Below, in pieces: positions 59,328 to 64,000 of a stretch of 64,000 nt of DNA. Below the pieces are notes generated by a model. It saw only the letters and a program-made list of their open reading frames with translations. It searched no databases and was not told the DNA's origin. Location: positions 1 through 64,000 of IMG/VR virus record IMGVR_UViG_3300044797_000094, one strand, 5' to 3'. A program made the translations under genes and the position numbers. Within the stretch, counting starts at the first letter, position 1; each line of letters opens with the position of its first letter. The stretch comes from a virus.

Positions 59328-60443
59328 ATGCGTAAAAAGCTGCTCTTCATTTCGCGATACGTCCTTGACGAGCCGTGCGCAACCGGGCGAACGATCATTG
59401 ACTTAATCCAATATTGCCAATCACTCAGCTTCAACGTCACCTTCCTGAATCTCGCAAGCTCGCCGTCATTCGATCTTGAGGCCGCGCTCACTTGCAATGT
59501 GATTTCCGCTGGACTGGGGACAAGATTTTACGACTCTCCATCGACAGACACGGAACGCGATTTCGTTCGCGACACATTTCAGCGGATCGAACCGTCGATT
59601 GTGATCACGGACTATGCATGGACGGCGGGTAACTTTGATCTGCTGCCTGGATTTGTCGAAAAGATGATTCTCGTTCACGATCTCAGAACGCGGATTGTTT
59701 CTGGCCTTGAATCGCACGGACATTCGCACGCTCATCATCCGTGGAACAAATCGACCGAGAGCTTTTATCTTCAGAAGGCCGACGCGATTATCGTCCTGAA
59801 TGAGGAAGATGCCGACGAATGCCGGGAAATGGCACAATTCGCGAACGTCCTTCAAATCGGACTGTCATCTGATTTGCGTTTCTCTGGTGGCTCCTCAGTC
59901 GTTCCGGGTCGCGTTCTTTACGTGGCGTCGAGCTTCGGAGCAAATAAGGAAGCGATCGAACGGTTCGTTATCGACTGCTGGCCAACGATTCGGAATCGCA
60001 TTCCAAACGCGACCCTCCACATCTGCGGCGGGGTGTCTGACAGAGTAAATGGCGAGATCGCGAGTGAGAGCAACGGCGTCTTTTTGAGAGGCCGTGTCGA
60101 CGACATTGACACGGAACACATCGAAGCCGCGGTCTGCATTGTGCCAATTCGTCACGTCGGCACGAAACGCAAATTTGCGGATGCGTTGGCACACGGAAAA
60201 GCTGTCGTCTCAACGAAAGTCGGCATCGATGGATTTCCGGAAGCGTATGAAAAATGTGCCTTAATCGCTGACGATATCGGCGAACAGTTTGCGGATCATG
60301 TGGCCAATGTGTTATCGTCCGACGAACTTCGGCACTCATTGGAAAACGAAGCGAGAGCATTGGCGGAGAAGCGGCTTCCGCCTGAAAATGCCTACAGGAA
60401 CCTCGTCGAACATTTCAAAATGAAAAGCCTTTTGGAAACATAG
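59328..60443 (+). CDS. GT-B glycosyltransferase (copy 1)
   Basis: 371 residues in a GT4-like GT-B fold. The N-terminal Rossmann domain starts LLFISRYVLDEP; VEKMILVHDLRTRI and YDSPSTDTERD are shared with the next gene. The C-terminal donor domain has LHICGGVSDR and a HVGTKRKFADALAHGKAVVS loop as in nucleotide-sugar GTs. Acceptor and donor unknown. Confidence 0.8.
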   Translation: MRKKLLFISRYVLDEPCATGRTIIDLIQYCQSLSFNVTFLNLASSPSFDLEAALTCNVISAGLGTRFYDSPSTDTERDFVRDTFQRIEPSIVITDYAWTAGNFDLLPGFVEKMILVHDLRTRIVSGLESHGHSHAHHPWNKSTESFYLQKADAIIVLNEEDADECREMAQFANVLQIGLSSDLRFSGGSSVVPGRVLYVASSFGANKEAIERFVIDCWPTIRNRIPNATLHICGGVSDRVNGEIASESNGVFLRGRVDDIDTEHIEAAVCIVPIRHVGTKRKFADALAHGKAVVSTKVGIDGFPEAYEKCALIADDIGEQFADHVANVLSSDELRHSLENEARALAEKRLPPENAYRNLVEHFKMKSLLET

Positions 60444-60444
60444 A

Positions 60445-61551
60445 ATGCCTAAATCGGTCATGTTCGTCTCCCGCTATCTCGCTGAATCAAACAACGGAAG
60501 CGGCGAAATGAACCTCGGCTTTATTCGCTACCTCAAGCGAATTGGATTCGACGTCACCTTTCTGCTTCTCGGCGGTTCCCGCGCGGTCGGGGAGGAATTG
60601 AAGTCGCTCTGCACGATGATGGCCGGAAACCAAGACGCTCCCTATTACGATTCGCCGGTCACGGACGGAGAAAGGCGAGTCATCCGGTGGGCCGTCGAAA
60701 AGATCAATCCGCAGATCGTGGTCGCCGATTATTCGTGGATTGCCGGATGCCTTGACGAAGTTCCGTCGACCGTTGAAAAGATGATCCTCGTTCACGATCT
60801 TCGAACCCGCATCATCGCCGACTTTGAAAAGGAAGGTTTCTTTCACTGCCATCATCCGTGGGACGAGCGGCAGGAATCGGAGTGCCTCCGAAAAGCCTCA
60901 ACGATCATCGCGATTCAGGACAAGGACGCGGATGAGTGCCGCAGGATGGCTCCTGAGGCGAAGATCATCCAGATCAACCTGTCTGCGGAACTGAAGTTCT
61001 CCGACGAATCGTTAGTCGTTCAAGGTCGAGTGTTCTATGTGGCTTCTGGAGTCGACGAAAACAAAATTGCGATTGAGCGATTCATTGACAACTGTTGGCC
61101 GAAAATTCGGAGTGAGGCCACGAACGCAAGCCTTCATATCGCCGGCGGTGTCTGCGGGCGACTTCAGATCGCTCACGATTCAGGGATCTCGCTTCTCGGA
61201 TATGTGCCGGATCTCGATCAAGAATACGCCGAAGCAGCGGTGTGCATCGTGCCAGTCTTTCACGGAGGAGGAACGAAACTGAAGTTCATCGGCGGACTCT
61301 CGCACGGAAAGGCGATGGTCGGGAACAGTTTCGCAATCGACGGTTTCCCGACGGCGGAGCAGTGCCTGTGTGTGTGCGACGGCATCGCGGAGGAATTCGC
61401 CAATTCAGTGATCATGCTGCTTCAAATGCCAGACATACGAGAAGCGGCGCGGGTCTTCGCGCAACACATCGCCAGCGAGACTCTTCCGATGGAAATCGCC
61501 TACAAAAATCTGACCGACCATTTCCAGTCAAAAGGCTTCGCCGATGCGTGA
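60445..61551 (+). CDS. GT-B glycosyltransferase (copy 2)
   Basis: 368 residues, a close paralogue of the previous gene: MFVSRYLAE, VEKMILVHDLRTRI, YDSPVTDGERR, LHIAGGVCGR. GT4-type motif HGGGTKLKFIGGLSHGKAMV is better preserved than in copy 1, which lacks the GGG, so this copy is more surely active. It starts one base after the first copy's stop. Two tandem GT-Bs suggest sequential sugar addition. Confidence 0.85.
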   Translation: MPKSVMFVSRYLAESNNGSGEMNLGFIRYLKRIGFDVTFLLLGGSRAVGEELKSLCTMMAGNQDAPYYDSPVTDGERRVIRWAVEKINPQIVVADYSWIAGCLDEVPSTVEKMILVHDLRTRIIADFEKEGFFHCHHPWDERQESECLRKASTIIAIQDKDADECRRMAPEAKIIQINLSAELKFSDESLVVQGRVFYVASGVDENKIAIERFIDNCWPKIRSEATNASLHIAGGVCGRLQIAHDSGISLLGYVPDLDQEYAEAAVCIVPVFHGGGTKLKFIGGLSHGKAMVGNSFAIDGFPTAEQCLCVCDGIAEEFANSVIMLLQMPDIREAARVFAQHIASETLPMEIAYKNLTDHFQSKGFADA

Positions 61552-62374
61552 GAAAATCATCATCGCCGGCGCATCTGGGTATATCGGCGAGTTCTTAAGC
61601 CGTCGATTGTCGCAAGATGGGCATAAAATAAAACCTCTGGACAGGACCCACGGATGCGACATCAGAAACAAGCAAAACGTCGCGAATCTATTCGCTGATT
61701 TCATGCCAACTGTCGTTATTGATTGCTTGGATTTCGGAACACTGAAAGAGGTGCAAGAAAACCAAGAAAAGGCATCGTCCGTAATAGTCGGCGGCGCAAA
61801 TACTTTGGCGGGGCTCGCGAAGATCCACGATGCGTACATCATTCAAATGTCGACGTCCTATGTATTCGCGGGGAACGGCATCAAACACAATGAATTTGAC
61901 ACGCCGAAACCATTCAACGCCTACGCGGCACTCAAGCTCATCGCGGAATCGGCGTGTCACAAATCCGGCCTGATTCTCCGCATGAGCGGCGTCTACGGCT
62001 ATAAGCGAGAAAAAAGCGACAATCTTGATTTATGGGCAATCTCCGAATGGAAAAAAGGAAGCATCATCAAGGCGTTTGAACTCTACTATTCGACGCCGAC
62101 ATTCATAGGCGATTTGGCGGATGTGGTTTCCAACGCCATCAAGTCGCGTGCAACTGATCTTTATCATGTCGCCGGACCGGACCGTATGAACCGCTACGAT
62201 TTCTTCCTCAAACTCGCCGAACGAATGGGTCACGACTGGACATGCGTCGTTCCGAGCCGCGAAATTGACGGCTTGCGGCCATTGGACGGCTCGCTTGACT
62301 CAAGTCTCGTCCAGCGGGAACTTGGCGTAGAAATGCACGATGTCAGGGACGGGATGCTGCTGGCGGATTACTGA
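61544..62374 (+). CDS. RmlD-like NDP-sugar reductase
   Basis: 276 residues, ATG overlapping the GT gene. Rossmann motif IAGASGYIGEF, STSYVFAGNG and YAALK (Tyr-x3-Lys) place it with RmlD/NAD-epimerase-like enzymes, which reduce a 4-keto-sugar such as dTDP-rhamnose precursor. It could supply a deoxysugar to the neighbouring glycosyltransferases. Substrate unknown. Confidence 0.8.
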   Translation: MREKIIIAGASGYIGEFLSRRLSQDGHKIKPLDRTHGCDIRNKQNVANLFADFMPTVVIDCLDFGTLKEVQENQEKASSVIVGGANTLAGLAKIHDAYIIQMSTSYVFAGNGIKHNEFDTPKPFNAYAALKLIAESACHKSGLILRMSGVYGYKREKSDNLDLWAISEWKKGSIIKAFELYYSTPTFIGDLADVVSNAIKSRATDLYHVAGPDRMNRYDFFLKLAERMGHDWTCVVPSREIDGLRPLDGSLDSSLVQRELGVEMHDVRDGMLLADY

Positions 62375-62470
62375 CTGGGATGTGCATGCACACGCCTAGC
62401 ACTATCCATCCAAGCCAATCGCAGATGTTACGCAGGTGCTGCGACAAATTGCAAAAAAGCATGAAAATGG

Positions 62471-62509
62471 TTGACGATTATTGACAGGTCGCCGAACCGA
62501 TCGTATAAA
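62471..62509 (+). promoter_or_regulatory. Promoter with TTGACGA element (copy C)
   Basis: TTGACG (62471-62476), TTGACA (62481-62486), 17-base spacer, TATAAA (62504-62509). It is the best match to consensus in the window and lies 33 bases before the next gene. Confidence 0.85.
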
Positions 62510-62541
62510 GCTTCTGTCGACAATTGCGAAAAGGAAGCACA

Positions 62542-62946
62542 ATGGAAACCAGCACGCTCTTGGAAATCCCTGAATCTCTCAAGAATCAGCCGAGCAAAAA
62601 AGTTCCTCAACTACGCAACCGCTGGTTCGCCGAAGCCTCCCATTTTTGGATTCAGTGTGTTAGGTCTGGCGAAGATCCCCACGCGGCCGGGAAACGCATC
62701 GGAGTCTGTCGCGATGCTGTCGGACGCTGGATCAGAGATCGAAGGGCCGACGCTTCCCCGAGACGCTCGCTCGTCGTCAAACGTGCGATGATTTCCGCGA
62801 AGCCGCCTGCCGAGTCAGTCGATAATCTTTGGGAGCGATATTTCGCGTCTGCGCCCGGTTCTGTGGAAGCGGCTAATTTGATGCGTAAGATCCGAGAATC
62901 TAGTCCGTCAATCGACGCGACTGAGGATGATGAGGCCGACGAATGA
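62542..62946 (+). CDS. HTH-like DNA-binding protein
   Basis: 134 residues from ATG 62542, AAGGAAG upstream. The segment HAAGKRIGVCRDAVGRWIRD (about residues 46-65) has a helix-turn-helix-like pattern. First gene after promoter C, so a regulator or terminase-small-type protein is likely. The C-terminus is acidic. It overlaps the next gene by four bases. Confidence 0.55.
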   Translation: METSTLLEIPESLKNQPSKKVPQLRNRWFAEASHFWIQCVRSGEDPHAAGKRIGVCRDAVGRWIRDRRADASPRRSLVVKRAMISAKPPAESVDNLWERYFASAPGSVEAANLMRKIRESSPSIDATEDDEADE

Positions 62947-63497
62947 AGCGACAGGACGCCAAACGACGGCGAAGCCAAAAAAAGAAAAGGGTTGTGGACC
63001 ATTCCGTCGCTGAAGAGTGCATGGAATATCGCAAGCAGTTTAGCGAATTCGTCTGCGAAACGTGTGAGTTTCTTCGAAAACATCCACCAGCGAGAGAATG
63101 GATCGAAGTGCGAAAGGCGGCGCAATTTACCCTTCGAACGGAGGTTCATCACATTTTCCGGCGTGGGAAGGCCCCAGAATTGGGATGGTTCTGCTGTCTT
63201 GTATTGATCTGTCCCGCATGCCACGGCTACGGCCATGATGTCAATGAGTCCCATTTGAAATTGTGCTCATTGATGGCAAAAATTGAACGGCATAAACGAC
63301 ATGAGGAACTTCAGTTGATTGGATTGGAGCCAGCGGAAACACCTCCAGAACGACTGCACAAGAACGTCTCGGCGTGGAACAAGGTCTGCGGAAGCCCAAC
63401 TCTGATAGGCCGAATTGAAGCGTTGCTTTTGCCGAAGATCGATGGAACGGTATTTGAGTCGATGTGCTGTGATTTATTGAAGGAAATTTCGCGATGA
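62943..63497 (+). CDS. HNH-like nuclease or zinc protein
   Basis: 184 residues. EVHHIFRRGK followed 25 residues later by LICPACHGYGHD resembles the HNH core (HH, then CxxCH), with an N-terminal FVCETCEF pair. A full HNH finger is not as clear as at 4.4 kb. The basic N-terminus (KRQDAKRRRSQKKKR) would bind DNA. It may be a small homing or packaging nuclease. Confidence 0.6.
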   Translation: MKRQDAKRRRSQKKKRVVDHSVAEECMEYRKQFSEFVCETCEFLRKHPPAREWIEVRKAAQFTLRTEVHHIFRRGKAPELGWFCCLVLICPACHGYGHDVNESHLKLCSLMAKIERHKRHEELQLIGLEPAETPPERLHKNVSAWNKVCGSPTLIGRIEALLLPKIDGTVFESMCCDLLKEISR

Positions 63498-63787
63498 CCG
63501 AGAAAGATAAATCGCCAGGGCAAATCAATTACGAAGCTGTCTTCGCTCCAAAGAATGGTGTGATTGATGTGGTTGTTCCTCCCGCTATTTATATTTGGGA
63601 GGAAACGGCAGACGAGATTCGGCAGCGGTTTGAATCAGCGGCGCAACAAGTCCGCCAGCCTTTACTGAAAATCATTCGACAGATGCGGGAGGAGCTGCGT
63701 TATCTCGCAATTCTGTCTCGCCAGCAGAAACGAGGTCGCGTCGTAGAGGTCTTAGACAGAGCCGATGCCGAACTGGAGAGGTGGTGA
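63494..63787 (+). CDS. Hypothetical protein with PGQ-YEA start
   Basis: 97 residues. The start SPGQINYEAVF resembles the start of the 40.5 kb gene. The C-terminal half is helical (ADEIRQRFESAAQQVRQ). ATG overlaps the previous stop. No family recognised. Confidence 0.5.
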   Translation: MTEKDKSPGQINYEAVFAPKNGVIDVVVPPAIYIWEETADEIRQRFESAAQQVRQPLLKIIRQMREELRYLAILSRQQKRGRVVEVLDRADAELERW

Positions 63788-63996
63788 AACGGCAAGACAG
63801 CGATCTGAGATACGAAGAACTCCGCAAAATGTTTTGCCGACGAGGCGAGTTCTGCCAAATGCTGATTGCCCAGCAAGATTGCCTTTTGGGTGCCGTCAAG
63901 TTCATTCTGCCGTTCGTGGACGACGCAATGAAAAATTATCTTAGAAACGCGATCGAACGCATTGAATCTCTTGAAGCGACTTACAAGGAAAGGTAA
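63781..63996 (+). CDS. Small helical protein at window end
   Basis: 71 residues from GTG 63781 or 63784, overlapping the previous stop. Mostly helical with two Cys (CRRGEFCQM). No family recognised. The gene is complete, ending four bases before the window end. Confidence 0.5.
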   Translation: MVKRQDSDLRYEELRKMFCRRGEFCQMLIAQQDCLLGAVKFILPFVDDAMKNYLRNAIERIESLEATYKER

Positions 63997-64000
63997 GAAA

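Overview
This window is part of the genome of a tailed double-stranded DNA phage with a non-contractile (siphovirus-like) tail, or of an integrated copy of one. It carries a large terminase, portal, HK97-type prohead protease and capsid, head-tail connectors, a tail tube, a G/GT tail chaperone pair with a -1 frameshift site, a tape measure and many tail-tip proteins. I saw no integrase, repressor, DNA polymerase, rRNA or tRNA. The host is a bacterium with sigma70-type promoters. A planctomycete is my best guess, because of the DUF4091/GH123-like protein, the ClpC-type N-domain protein and the poly-Ser tails on tail proteins. That is inference from style, not proof.

Layout. 0-4 kb: end of a tail fibre gene, glycine-rich adhesin, lipase and small structural proteins. 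4-18.2 kb: HNH nuclease, terminase subunits, small zinc-binding proteins, GH123-like protein, two-repeat Clp_N protein, a 1454-residue portal fused to a 2H phosphoesterase, zinc ribbons and a PI3/4-kinase-like domain, and a type IB topoisomerase-like protein. 18.2-36.4 kb: an accessory block that splits the late genes. It holds a decayed homing-endonuclease gene, ribbon-helix-helix proteins, a GNAT acetyltransferase, a MuF-like head protein, sugar-nucleotide genes (two epimerases, a C-methyltransferase, heptose-phosphate kinase and nucleotidyltransferase), a five-gene type IV-B-like CRISPR-Cas operon, a DUF932 gene and a protein with 40 Cys-Ser/Tyr-X repeats. 36.4-55.2 kb: protease, capsid, connectors, tail tube, chaperones, tape measure, tail tip. 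55.2-62.4 kb: two GT25-like and two GT-B glycosyltransferases, a HAD-like protein and an RmlD-like reductase. 62.4-64 kb: a new transcription unit with HTH-like and HNH-like proteins.

Nearly all genes lie on the + strand and many adjacent pairs overlap as ATGA, GTGA or TGATG, which implies long translationally coupled operons. Exceptions are the endonuclease relic, hddA/hddC and one small gene in the tail module. Several accessory units start at good TTGACA-N16/17-TATAAT-like promoters, and four of these share an upstream TTGACGA-type element.

The most interesting system is csf1-cas11-csf2-cysH-csf3 at 27.6-31.0 kb. It is a complete type IV-B-like effector set with a PAPS-reductase-like gene inside it, and has no CRISPR array, cas6, dinG or adaptation genes in the window. 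Next are the portal-kinase fusion, the topoisomerase beside it, the Clp_N protein and a new small tail-tip family (PLC...CxxC) present three times.
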